From NCBI GenBank assembly GCA_030606845.1, contig JAUWFP010000094.1, positions 1-7,574 of the forward strand: a stretch of DNA of 7,574 nt, in the 5' to 3' direction. Below are positions 1 through 5,810 of this stretch, piece by piece; positions within the stretch are counted from its first letter, which is position 1, and the number at the start of each line of letters is the position of its first letter. Below the pieces are notes generated by a model. The model did not search any database. It was not told where the DNA came from and was given only the letters and a program-made list of their open reading frames with translations. The stretch is from Anaerolineales bacterium (GTDB lineage: Bacteria; Chloroflexota; Anaerolineae; Anaerolineales; E44-bin32). The position numbers and the translations under genes are program-made.

Positions 1-1
1 C

Positions 2-1888
2 TCAACATTAATCCTCTCAGGACTCACGCTGACTTTCCTGCTCGTCCGTCGACCAGCGCAATGGCAAATCGCCTTCGCAGGATACATCCTGCTTACCGTC
101 GGCTACAGCCTGCATATGGCCCTCGGTCCTGCAGATGGCTCTTTCGCACCCTTCGTGCGTTGGAGTGAGTTGGCGGCATACCCTGCGTTGATCATCGCCG
201 CCGCACGCACATTTATCACAACACATGGAACGGATGTGAAAGATGGGCGTCCTGTAACCACACAATCGCCTGATCTTGAACTCCAATTCTTGCCCAAAGT
301 CTTCACCAGCGTCTATGATGTTTTCCAGGCGAAGGAACTCGCCGATCTGGCAGACGCAGCCGTGCGTGGCACTGCATATTCAATGAAAGCTGAGATATGC
401 CTGCTGCTCACGCCCCCGGAAACATTGGATTATCTATCCGTTGCGACGGGTTTCGATCTGATACGCGAACAACACATCGAGGGCCAAGCCTTCAACACAA
501 CGGACCTTCCCGTCATCGCGAATGCATTACGCAGGCAACGATCGCTGATCCTTCCAGCAGAGAGCAATGCGCCTGACCTCGTCACACTCCGGCAGGGTTT
601 AAACATCACAAAAACAGGGCCGCTGCTTTTCGCTCCTCTGACCTCAGGAGAGCATGTTATTGGGGGATTGCTGCTGCTCTCTCCTTTCGCCCGTGAGCGC
701 TGGTCTCAGGAAAACCGCACCGCCCTCGTGCAACTCGCGGATGTGATTGCTGAGCGTTTCGCAGCGCTGACAGCAGATGATGAACTTTTTTCAACAAGCC
801 TGGTAGAGCCCTTCACGTTCAGCACAGACCTGGAGGAGTCCCGCCGGCTCATTCAAAACCTCCTGATCAACAATACTCAACTGACGGATCAACTCATCGC
901 CGCAACCGATCTGGCAGGACAAGGGCTCGGCGATTTTCTCACCAGCCATCAAGACGCGGAGGGAACCATTCAATTTCTCGAGGGCGAGATTGACAGGATG
1001 CGGATAGCGATAGAAGAGCAGCCTGCCGTCTCCGACCTCAAACAAATAGAATTGCTATCCCAGCAGCTTCAACTAACGCTTCACGAATTGGCTGAAGCAC
1101 GCGCCAACCTGGCCCTTATCGAGGACGGAAATGATTCGTTCGCGCCCTCAAAAGGGCGATCGCCTAGCGTCTCCCATATCGCCGCGCTTGCGCTCGATCT
1201 ACGTCAGCCGATGTCGGCAATTTTGGGGTACGCCGACCTCCTTCATGATGATGCAGATGAGACATTGACAACCAGTCAACGCGAGTTCATCGACCACATA
1301 TACAATAACTCTGAGAGACTGACGGGGCTGCTGAACGACCTAATCCATCTCAGCGCGATTGAAGCCAGAACCATCGCTCTCGTGCCTGAGCCTATCGATA
1401 TTGTGCACTGCATAAAGGATGCGATTCGTCAGGTTTTCCCATCCGCTAGAAAGAAAGACATTGAGATGCGCGTATCGCTCCCTCAGAATCTCCCAAAAAT
1501 CCTGACGGATGCAGATGCCACCTTTCAGGTTCTGATCCACCTGCTCAATAATGCCATCGGTGCGACACCCGAAGGTGGATTGATCAAAATCAGCACAGGC
1601 CTCGCCGCTTCGGACCAATCAGGATTTCTCACGCTCCAGGTGATTGACGGAGGAGCTGGCATTCCTGCCGGGGATCTGGGACGGATATTCAGCTTCGGCA
1701 ATTCAACAGAGGAAACTCCAATCCAGGGCCTCGGAGGTGATGGAATTGGTCTCTCCATCGCACGCTCTTTGGTCGAAGCCATGAGTGGACGCATTTGGGT
1801 GGACAGTCAGCCGGGGTCTGGAACCACATTTTCCATCTTGTTGCCGTTCTCAACACAGAACCCAACCAATGCAGATAGTGTGGAATAG
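2..1888 (+). CDS. Membrane-anchored GAF-domain sensor histidine kinase, 5'-truncated, degenerate H-box
   Basis: The frame is open from base 2, so the ATG at 116 is internal and the true start lies left of the window. The encoded part begins with hydrophobic segments at about nt 2-46, 68-121 and 170-205, the end of a multi-pass membrane sensor. A GAF-like domain follows (about 338-766), then a helical linker likely to form a coiled coil (about 820-1130), a HisKA-like dimerisation region (about 1170-1370) and a HATPase_c domain. The ATPase boxes look intact: N-box LLNNAIGATPEGG near 1541-1570, G1 box DGGAGI near 1646-1663, and G2 GGDGIGLSIARSL near 1735-1773. The H-box reads ALDLRQPM where the family has SHELRTPL, so Leu (codon 1193-1195) occupies the phospho-acceptor position. 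ATP binding is therefore likely, but classical autophosphorylation is doubtful. The LysM gene follows 5 nt after the stop, suggesting one transcript. No response regulator gene lies in the window. Confidence 0.88.
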   Translation, partial: STLILSGLTLTFLLVRRPAQWQIAFAGYILLTVGYSLHMALGPADGSFAPFVRWSELAAYPALIIAAARTFITTHGTDVKDGRPVTTQSPDLELQFLPKVFTSVYDVFQAKELADLADAAVRGTAYSMKAEICLLLTPPETLDYLSVATGFDLIREQHIEGQAFNTTDLPVIANALRRQRSLILPAESNAPDLVTLRQGLNITKTGPLLFAPLTSGEHVIGGLLLLSPFARERWSQENRTALVQLADVIAERFAALTADDELFSTSLVEPFTFSTDLEESRRLIQNLLINNTQLTDQLIAATDLAGQGLGDFLTSHQDAEGTIQFLEGEIDRMRIAIEEQPAVSDLKQIELLSQQLQLTLHELAEARANLALIEDGNDSFAPSKGRSPSVSHIAALALDLRQPMSAILGYADLLHDDADETLTTSQREFIDHIYNNSERLTGLLNDLIHLSAIEARTIALVPEPIDIVHCIKDAIRQVFPSARKKDIEMRVSLPQNLPKILTDADATFQVLIHLLNNAIGATPEGGLIKISTGLAASDQSGFLTLQVIDGGAGIPAGDLGRIFSFGNSTEETPIQGLGGDGIGLSIARSLVEAMSGRIWVDSQPGSGTTFSILLPFSTQNPTNADSVE

Positions 1889-1893
1889 ACCGG

Positions 1894-2394
1894 ATGCAAT
1901 TTCTAAAGAATCTGATCGTTGGCCTAACCATTTCGATTCTCGCGATCGCTGTGCTTCTGGGAACCTGGTTGACCGTATCTGCTGAAGCTGAAGTATCTTC
2001 CTTCTTTGACCGCCGGAAAGCACTTGATCCAGTAATAGGCTGTGCCCAACCCGACGATTGGTCTGTGTACCGCGTCCACAATGGGGACACGCTCACAAAT
2101 CTCGCTGACCAGTTTCGGATCGATCGCACAACATTGATGTCGATCAATTGCATCGAGAGTGATATCACGCCTGGCGATATAATTTACCTCCCCGAGCTTA
2201 AAGCCACAGATCCTTCCCCTTCGTGCGGACCGCCTCCGACCTGGGTCCTTTATCCTCTGGAAGAGGGCGACTCATTAAGCAGGCTCGCTGAGAGATTCGG
2301 TGTCGATGAATCATCGCTATGGCACGCGAATTGCATAGATATCCACACCGTATTGCCGCTCGGGATGCGTATTTATGTACCACCGGTCAAGTAA
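1894..2394 (+). CDS. Exported or membrane-anchored protein with two LysM domains
   Basis: This 166-residue protein starts with a basic N-terminus and a hydrophobic stretch (residues about 7-30), which is a signal peptide or a single membrane anchor ending near VSAEA. Two LysM modules follow, at about residues 56-101 and 117-164. Each has the GDTL/GDSL turn, an LA..F.(I/V)D helix, an N-C pair and a closing IYLP/IYVP strand. LysM domains bind N-acetylglucosamine-containing glycans such as peptidoglycan, so a cell-envelope role is expected. Cysteines occur at 50, 86, 111 and 147. The spacing is exactly 36 residues within each repeat, so each module could be stapled by a disulfide outside the cytoplasm. 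The start lies 5 nt behind the kinase stop with no good ribosome site, consistent with translational coupling. No catalytic domain is visible. Confidence 0.88.
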   Translation: MQFLKNLIVGLTISILAIAVLLGTWLTVSAEAEVSSFFDRRKALDPVIGCAQPDDWSVYRVHNGDTLTNLADQFRIDRTTLMSINCIESDITPGDIIYLPELKATDPSPSCGPPPTWVLYPLEEGDSLSRLAERFGVDESSLWHANCIDIHTVLPLGMRIYVPPVK

Positions 2395-2497
2395 GTTGGG
2401 ATGTAAATCTCAAATCGATCGTCTACACTACTTTCCAGCCCCAGATCCTACAACCTCGCCACAAAGAAGCCGGGTGATATGATGGGGAACCAGAGAG

Positions 2498-2528
2498 TTG
2501 ACTCTGACGTTAATAGGACGAGCATATT
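2498..2528 (+). promoter_or_regulatory. Candidate promoter of the LCP gene, abutting its ATG
   Basis: A -35-like TTGACT (2498-2503) is followed after 19 nt by CATATT (2523-2528; four of six matches to TATAAT). The expected start of transcription is about 2535, which is the ATG of the LCP gene. No Shine-Dalgarno sequence lies at a normal distance; the nearest AGGA is 16 nt away. The -35 sits inside a small dyad, AGAGT-TG-ACTCT (2494-2505), which could be an operator or chance. The spacer is longer than ideal, so this is tentative. Confidence 0.3.
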
Positions 2529-2534
2529 CATCCG

Positions 2535-3635
2535 ATGAAATCCATTAATCGCTTTGATCGTCTCTTGATGATCGTTACACTTTTAGTTTTAATCCTGCTA
2601 GTTGGCGCCTGCAGCAATCTGGTGGGCATGCTAACCGGGGGCTCTGCTGCGCTTGCCAACCCACTTGTAACTATCGATCCGAATGCGGCTGCCACTGGTA
2701 CGCCTTTCAACCCAGTCCCGCTCACGCAAACGCCACCACCACCGCCGCCGCCTACCGCCACACCTTTAGCCAGTCCGACCCCGATAGACCCATGGAGCGG
2801 TTTCGCCGCTCCAGTCGAACCATCTGCGATTGAAATCCACCGGCCAATACCGCTGCTGCAGATGGGGGATAATGTCGTAAATATCATGGTCCTCGGCTCA
2901 GATGAGCGCCCCTATAGCTATGGGCACCGAACCGATACCATGATGTTGGTCTCACTTGATCTCGAAGCCGGTACCGCCACATTATTCTCCTTCCCTCGCG
3001 ACCTATACGTCTTCATACCCGGTTGGCGGGTGGACCGGATCAATGTCGCCGATGCCTATGGAGGACCCGAGAGAGTCGCCCAAACGATCCTCTACAATTT
3101 CGGCATAGAGATTGACCATACGGTTATGATTAACTTCTATGGATTCAAGCAGGTGGTTGATTCGCTAGGCGGGATAGATGTGAAGGTCGAGGCGTACCTA
3201 CACGATGAATGCGGTCATAGAACTTGGTCATACTCCCCCGGGAGGACCTATCACATGGACGGGTTCACTGCGCTTTGCTACGTCCGAATGCGCAAAACTT
3301 CCGGGGATTTTGATCGCTTGCGCCGCCAGCAAGAAACGATGATGGCAATCTTCAATAAGACGTTAACCCTCGAAGGGCTCTCTAGAGTACCGGACCTCTA
3401 CGCTCAATTTCGCTCCTATGTTGAAACAGATATTACCGTCGAGGATGCCCTCCGCTTGCTGCCTTTGGCGACAAAGCTAGCCGCCGAACCGGATCGAATA
3501 CACCGCTATTCCATCGATCCCACAATGGCTTCACTATGGAGAGTACCCTATAGCGGCGCATCTGTCGTCCTGCCCGACTGGGAGGCGATCAAGCCCATGC
3601 TTCACGAAATTTTCGAAAGTCACCCTCAAGATTAG
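2535..3635 (+). CDS. LytR-CpsA-Psr (LCP) family lipoprotein, putative glycopolymer-peptidoglycan transferase
   Basis: LCP enzymes move polyprenyl-phosphate-linked glycopolymers onto peptidoglycan or related wall acceptors outside the membrane. The 366-residue protein opens with a lipoprotein signal (residues 1-26, lipobox LVGAC, acylated Cys26). A Pro/Thr-rich linker follows (about 57-85, including a run of seven prolines), then the LCP domain (about 112-275). Family signatures are visible: RTDTMMLVSLD (132-142), FSFPRDLYV (151-159), RIN (168-170), DSLGGIDV (209-216), and the YVRMR...DFDR..RQQ block (249-266) with the conserved Arg/Asp residues that bind the pyrophosphate lipid. The C-terminal tail of about 90 residues is unassigned. 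LCP proteins are usually anchored by a transmembrane helix, so the lipobox and linker are a variation. The start was chosen because it gives a well-formed signal peptide. The gene appears monocistronic. The exact polymer cannot be told from sequence. Confidence 0.93.
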   Translation: MKSINRFDRLLMIVTLLVLILLVGACSNLVGMLTGGSAALANPLVTIDPNAAATGTPFNPVPLTQTPPPPPPPTATPLASPTPIDPWSGFAAPVEPSAIEIHRPIPLLQMGDNVVNIMVLGSDERPYSYGHRTDTMMLVSLDLEAGTATLFSFPRDLYVFIPGWRVDRINVADAYGGPERVAQTILYNFGIEIDHTVMINFYGFKQVVDSLGGIDVKVEAYLHDECGHRTWSYSPGRTYHMDGFTALCYVRMRKTSGDFDRLRRQQETMMAIFNKTLTLEGLSRVPDLYAQFRSYVETDITVEDALRLLPLATKLAAEPDRIHRYSIDPTMASLWRVPYSGASVVLPDWEAIKPMLHEIFESHPQD

Positions 3636-3676
3636 AACCGCGCCTCACGGGCCGACCCTAATCACTGCTTTCAGAT

Positions 3677-3705
3677 TTGACATTTCCCATCTCCCAAACT
3701 AGGAT
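3677..3705 (+). promoter_or_regulatory. Candidate promoter of the leader ORF and Xer-like gene
   Basis: A perfect TTGACA (3677-3682) is followed after 17 nt by TAGGAT (3700-3705; four of six matches to TATAAT). Transcription would start near 3712, one base before the ATG at 3713, so the mRNA would be leaderless or nearly so for the short ORF that begins there. Confidence 0.45.
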
Positions 3706-3712
3706 TGACGAC

Positions 3713-3760
3713 ATGAATGACTACACGAAGCCGACTTTTACAGGAGGCTCTCATGGATGA
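3713..3760 (+). CDS. Possible 15-residue leader peptide overlapping the Xer-like start
   Basis: The ORF starts at the first ATG after the candidate promoter and encodes MNDYTKPTFTGGSHG. Its TGA stop (3758-3760) lies just after the ATG of the downstream gene (3753-3755), in another frame, and its codons contain the AGGAGG site of that gene. Ribosomes finishing this ORF would end directly at the downstream start, the arrangement expected for translational coupling. There is no repeated rare codon or attenuator-like hairpin to suggest amino-acid sensing. It may simply be a chance ORF. Confidence 0.35.
   Translation: MNDYTKPTFTGGSHG
3742..3747 (+). promoter_or_regulatory. Ribosome binding site AGGAGG deciding the Xer-like start
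   Basis: A consensus AGGAGG lies 5 nt before ATG 3753. The in-frame ATG at 3717 would add 12 residues, but it has no such site and would have only about 5 nt of leader from the predicted transcription start. This favours 3753 as the translation start. Confidence 0.75.
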
Positions 3761-4706
3761 CCCACTTGAGGATCTCCCGCTCTTTTCGTATCAGACGACT
3801 AGCAGCGTATCAGAGAGCGAGGCGACCGCGCCCCTTAAATCCGATTCCAGCCTCAGCGCAGCGATAAACGCCTGGGGCGAGGCGCTCGAAGCGCAGGGCC
3901 GTTCGATCCATACGGTTAAGGCATTCACGGGAGACCTGCGCCTGGTTGGGAAGTTCGTTGGCACTGGTCAGCCCATCGACCAGATAAGCACAAACGACCT
4001 TAAGAATTTCCTCGATTGGATGCTGAACCGGCGGGGCGTCTCGTGCAGTCCAAAAACCTACGCCCGACGCATCACCTCGATTAAAGCTTTTTACCGCTGG
4101 TTGGTAGAGACGGGCGTTCTCCAAGAGGATGTCGCCGCCCCGATCCCCCAGCAATCGGTCATCAGCCCGCTGCCAGAAGTGCTCACACAAGAAGAAGTCG
4201 ATGCTGTGGTAAAAAGCGCCGAATTAATGCGCACGGGTTCCGCTCCTGATGCACGTCCCTACACGCTTTTAAAGTTGCTGCTCGATACGGGGATTAAGAA
4301 GGGGGAATGCTTGAATATCCATTTGAATCATATCGACTTGAATACTGTGGATGGACCGATTCTATTCATCCGCTATGGAAGTGTGAGTAAGCGCTATAAG
4401 GAGCGCAAACTTGGACTAACATCTGATTGGATTGAAGCATACCAGGAATACCTTAAGCAATACGAACCCGCCAACCAGCTCTTCCCATGGTCGCCGCGCA
4501 GACTGGAATACTTACTCGAGGATATTGGAAAAGCCGCTGGTTTGGAGAAACATCTTTCCTTCGAGATGTGCCGCTGGACTGCAGTTCTCATCGATTATGT
4601 CAATGGCTTAGACCACGACAGAATTCGACAAAAGCTCGGCATCTCCAAAATTCAATGGCGCGAAGTGGGTAACAAGCTGCACCGCTTGGCTGAGAAAAAG
4701 GCCTAA
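3753..4706 (+). CDS. XerC/XerD-like tyrosine recombinase homologue with degenerate catalytic site
   Basis: The 317-residue protein (start 3753, chosen for the AGGAGG site) has an acidic N-terminal extension (about 1-32). A SAM-like core-binding domain follows (about 34-122, including ARRITSIKAFYRWLVETG), then a region shaped like the tyrosine recombinase catalytic domain (about 143-315). Against E. coli XerD, the six catalytic positions R148, K172, H244, R247, H270 and Y279 become K182, K213, E271, R274, I297 and G306. The stretch from R247 to Y279 aligns without a gap, so the missing nucleophile is not an alignment slip. The protein probably keeps DNA binding but should not cut or rejoin DNA. 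The reading frame is intact, which argues for a maintained function such as an architectural or regulatory role. No att site, transposon or phage gene is nearby. It converges with the DUF47 gene. Confidence 0.85.
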   Translation: MDDPLEDLPLFSYQTTSSVSESEATAPLKSDSSLSAAINAWGEALEAQGRSIHTVKAFTGDLRLVGKFVGTGQPIDQISTNDLKNFLDWMLNRRGVSCSPKTYARRITSIKAFYRWLVETGVLQEDVAAPIPQQSVISPLPEVLTQEEVDAVVKSAELMRTGSAPDARPYTLLKLLLDTGIKKGECLNIHLNHIDLNTVDGPILFIRYGSVSKRYKERKLGLTSDWIEAYQEYLKQYEPANQLFPWSPRRLEYLLEDIGKAAGLEKHLSFEMCRWTAVLIDYVNGLDHDRIRQKLGISKIQWREVGNKLHRLAEKKA

Positions 4707-4734
4707 ATCCCACCGACACTATCTTATTAATAAG

Positions 4735-4766
4735 AAAAAGCTGTCCAAAGCTCCTTTTTGGACAGC
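4735..4766 (-). terminator. Rho-independent terminator of the DUF47 gene
   Basis: The arms GCTGTCCAAA (4740-4749) and TTTGGACAGC (4757-4766) form a perfect 10-bp stem, with a possible extra G-T pair and a loop of 5-7 nt. Read on the minus strand the stem is followed by TTTTTCTTATT, a good U-tract. The stem begins 29 nt after the DUF47 stop. In plus orientation it is followed by CCAAATATT, so it is unlikely to terminate the Xer-like gene efficiently. The 12-bp palindrome CTTATTAATAAG (4723-4734) adjoins the U-tract. Confidence 0.9.
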
Positions 4767-4795
4767 CCAAATATTACCTCTGACGCGTCTAATAA

Positions 4796-5416
4796 TTACA
4801 TCTTCTTAACGACGATATCCCCTATCACATTGGCTGCTGCGTCTCCACGATCTGCAGCGTTGGAGAGATGACGATAGATTTCGCGCAGCTTCAGCATCTC
4901 AACTACGTGATCGATATCGCGTGGCATTGCGAAGAGATCGGCGATCGCCTCCCGATAAACTGTCTCCATCCGATTCTCCAAAGCTTTCGCCCGCACGGCA
5001 TGGTCGTTGGCGACATTGGGATGATCTTCCAATCGCTGCACACCCATGTAGATCTCACGCGCCGCATCCGTCAGAAGGGAGACCATGCGCTCCATAAAGG
5101 CGTTCGGCTGCACACCGAGCAGGTGCATCTCTTCGACTGTTGTATCAGCATAGTCGAGCACATCATCGATCGTTAACGAGAGGGCGAAGATGTCCTCGCG
5201 ATCGATCGGCGTAACGAATGTTTTGTTGAGTTCGTCAATCAGGATCCGACGCACTTCATCGGCTTCTTTCTCAAGCTGGGTCACCGCCGTTGCAAGCGCT
5301 TCGCTGGGCTCCTTTACATACTCGAGCAGCTTCTGCATCCCCAAAACGGAATATTCCGCCTGCTTAATTAGCAGTTCGATAAAGCGGTTGGTTTTTTTTC
5401 GAGAGAAGATGCTCAT
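4796..5416 (-). CDS. DUF47/PhoU-like protein (putative Pit-type phosphate transport accessory protein)
   Basis: The 206-residue, all-helical protein matches the DUF47 (PhoU-like, TIGR00153) family in length and signatures. These include LEKEADEVRR (48-57), the block FVTPIDREDIFALSLTIDDVLDY (67-89), ALENRMETVYREAIADLF (145-162) and LREIYRHLSNAADRGDAAANVI (177-198). The acidic E..D motifs resemble the metal-binding positions of PhoU folds. Family members usually sit beside a Pit inorganic phosphate transporter and are thought to modulate it from the cytoplasm. Here no pit gene is in the window, and a terminator follows directly, so the gene appears monocistronic. The start has a good ribosome site, AAGGGTG on the minus strand (5430-5424), 7 nt before ATG. 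Assignment to the family is firm; the phosphate role is inferred from the family. Confidence 0.92.
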   Translation of the reverse strand: MSIFSRKKTNRFIELLIKQAEYSVLGMQKLLEYVKEPSEALATAVTQLEKEADEVRRILIDELNKTFVTPIDREDIFALSLTIDDVLDYADTTVEEMHLLGVQPNAFMERMVSLLTDAAREIYMGVQRLEDHPNVANDHAVRAKALENRMETVYREAIADLFAMPRDIDHVVEMLKLREIYRHLSNAADRGDAAANVIGDIVVKKM

Positions 5417-5497
5417 TTGGTTTCACCCTTCGATTAATCTCATTGTCACGAATAAAGATTGCGTTTTAGATTCCCCTGGATTTTCGAAGAACAATTC

Positions 5498-5522
5498 CGA
5501 AGCGATTGCTTCGAGATTTTTT
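5498..5522 (+). terminator. Weak terminator-like hairpin
   Basis: CGAAGC and GCTTCG (5498-5503, 5508-5513) form a 6-bp stem around GATT, followed after three bases by six Ts (5517-5522). It would work on the plus strand, where it could stop read-through from the Xer-like gene before era. On the minus strand it would only be a hairpin in the DUF47 leader. The stem is short, so it may be chance. Confidence 0.25.
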
Positions 5523-5569
5523 CTGAGAAGAATCATCAACCCCCTATCGACCGGCCGTCTGGTTAGTTG

Positions 5570-5600
5570 ATTATAAATGCGAATGCCAATCTCGTGTCGG
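5570..5600 (-). promoter_or_regulatory. Candidate DUF47 promoter, proximal
   Basis: On the minus strand a perfect TATAAT (5575-5570) lies 19 nt after CCGACA (5600-5595; four of six matches to TTGACA). It would give a leader of roughly 150 nt before the DUF47 start. The long spacer lowers confidence. Confidence 0.35.
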
Positions 5601-5621
5601 ATCCGCTGTTCTTTTGTAATG

Positions 5622-5652
5622 ATTATAAACTCAATCAGCAAACAGCTGTCTA
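5622..5652 (-). promoter_or_regulatory. Candidate DUF47 promoter, middle
   Basis: On the minus strand TAGACA (5652-5647; five of six matches) is followed after 19 nt by a perfect TATAAT (5627-5622). Its -10 lies in the same decamer, TTTATAATCA on this strand, as the proximal candidate 52 bp downstream, so the two may be tandem promoters. Confidence 0.4.
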
Positions 5653-5728
5653 TGGACCTCAAATGGCTTCAGCGAAGATCGACCGCAGAGCATTTACTTG
5701 CCTTGCTAGATTAATGTCGCATCGAAAC

Positions 5729-5757
5729 ATCTTAACAACCGTAAATGCGCATGTCAA
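5729..5757 (-). promoter_or_regulatory. Candidate DUF47 promoter, distal
   Basis: On the minus strand a perfect TTGACA (5757-5752) is followed after 17 nt by TAAGAT (5734-5729; four of six matches). It is back-to-back with the era promoter. It would produce a leader of about 300 nt upstream of DUF47. Confidence 0.4.
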
Positions 5758-5781
5758 GCAGACGGGGCACGCAGCTTGACA
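5752..5781. repeat. Inverted repeat TGTCAAGC-N14-GCTTGACA
   Basis: Two perfect 8-bp arms (5752-5759 and 5774-5781) are separated by 14 bp, with centres 22 bp apart, about two helical turns. Each arm contains a TTGACA, one on each strand. The symmetry may reflect nothing more than two back-to-back -35 boxes, or it may be an operator that controls both divergent genes. Confidence 0.5.
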
Positions 5782-5804
5782 GCACACCCCCTTATCAACA
5801 CAAT
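5776..5804 (+). promoter_or_regulatory. Candidate era promoter, abutting its ATG
   Basis: A perfect TTGACA (5776-5781) is followed after 17 nt by CACAAT (5799-5804; four of six matches to TATAAT). Transcription would start near 5811, the A of the era ATG, giving a leaderless mRNA. In agreement, no Shine-Dalgarno sequence precedes this ATG. Confidence 0.45.
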
Positions 5805-5810
5805 TAGGCC

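Larger units (their letters stand above)
5417..5810. other. Divergent intergenic regulatory region, no convincing gene
   Basis: These 394 bp separate the divergent DUF47 and era genes and are visibly more AT-rich than the flanks. They hold three promoter-like elements facing DUF47, one facing era, an 8-bp inverted repeat joining two -35 boxes, and a weak hairpin followed by six Ts. The decamer TGATTATAAA occurs twice (5568-5577 and 5620-5629), 52 bp apart. I found no tRNA. A 79-codon minus-strand frame (5662-5423) would need a TTG start and resembles no family I know. Confidence 0.6.

Noticed and set aside
116..118. ATG as start of the histidine kinase
   Set aside because: The frame stays open to base 2 and encodes hydrophobic membrane segments before this ATG, so it is an internal methionine.
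1689..2168. A 159-codon minus-strand frame
   Set aside because: It lies antisense to the kinase end and the LysM gene start, both of which have clear domain matches, and shows no family signature.
2528..2887. A 119-codon minus-strand frame with a glycine run
   Set aside because: It is the antisense of the Pro/Thr-rich linker and signal peptide of the LCP gene; the glycines mirror the CCN codons.
3717..3719. ATG as start of the Xer-like protein
   Set aside because: It lacks a ribosome site, while ATG 3753 in the same frame has AGGAGG at ideal spacing. The 12 extra residues add no domain. It cannot be fully excluded if the mRNA is nearly leaderless.
3753..4706. An integrative element or integron around the Xer-like gene
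   Set aside because: No att-like direct repeats, tRNA, cassette, transposon or phage genes are visible, and the protein lacks the tyrosine nucleophile.
1155..4949. GCGATCGC octamers as evidence for a cyanobacterium
   Set aside because: Protein features point instead to Chloroflexota, and three octamers are too few to assign a lineage.
5423..5662. A 79-codon minus-strand frame ending 6 nt before the DUF47 start
   Set aside because: It needs a TTG start with no clear ribosome site, resembles no known family, and covers the two candidate -10 boxes and the hairpin. Most likely it is leader sequence.
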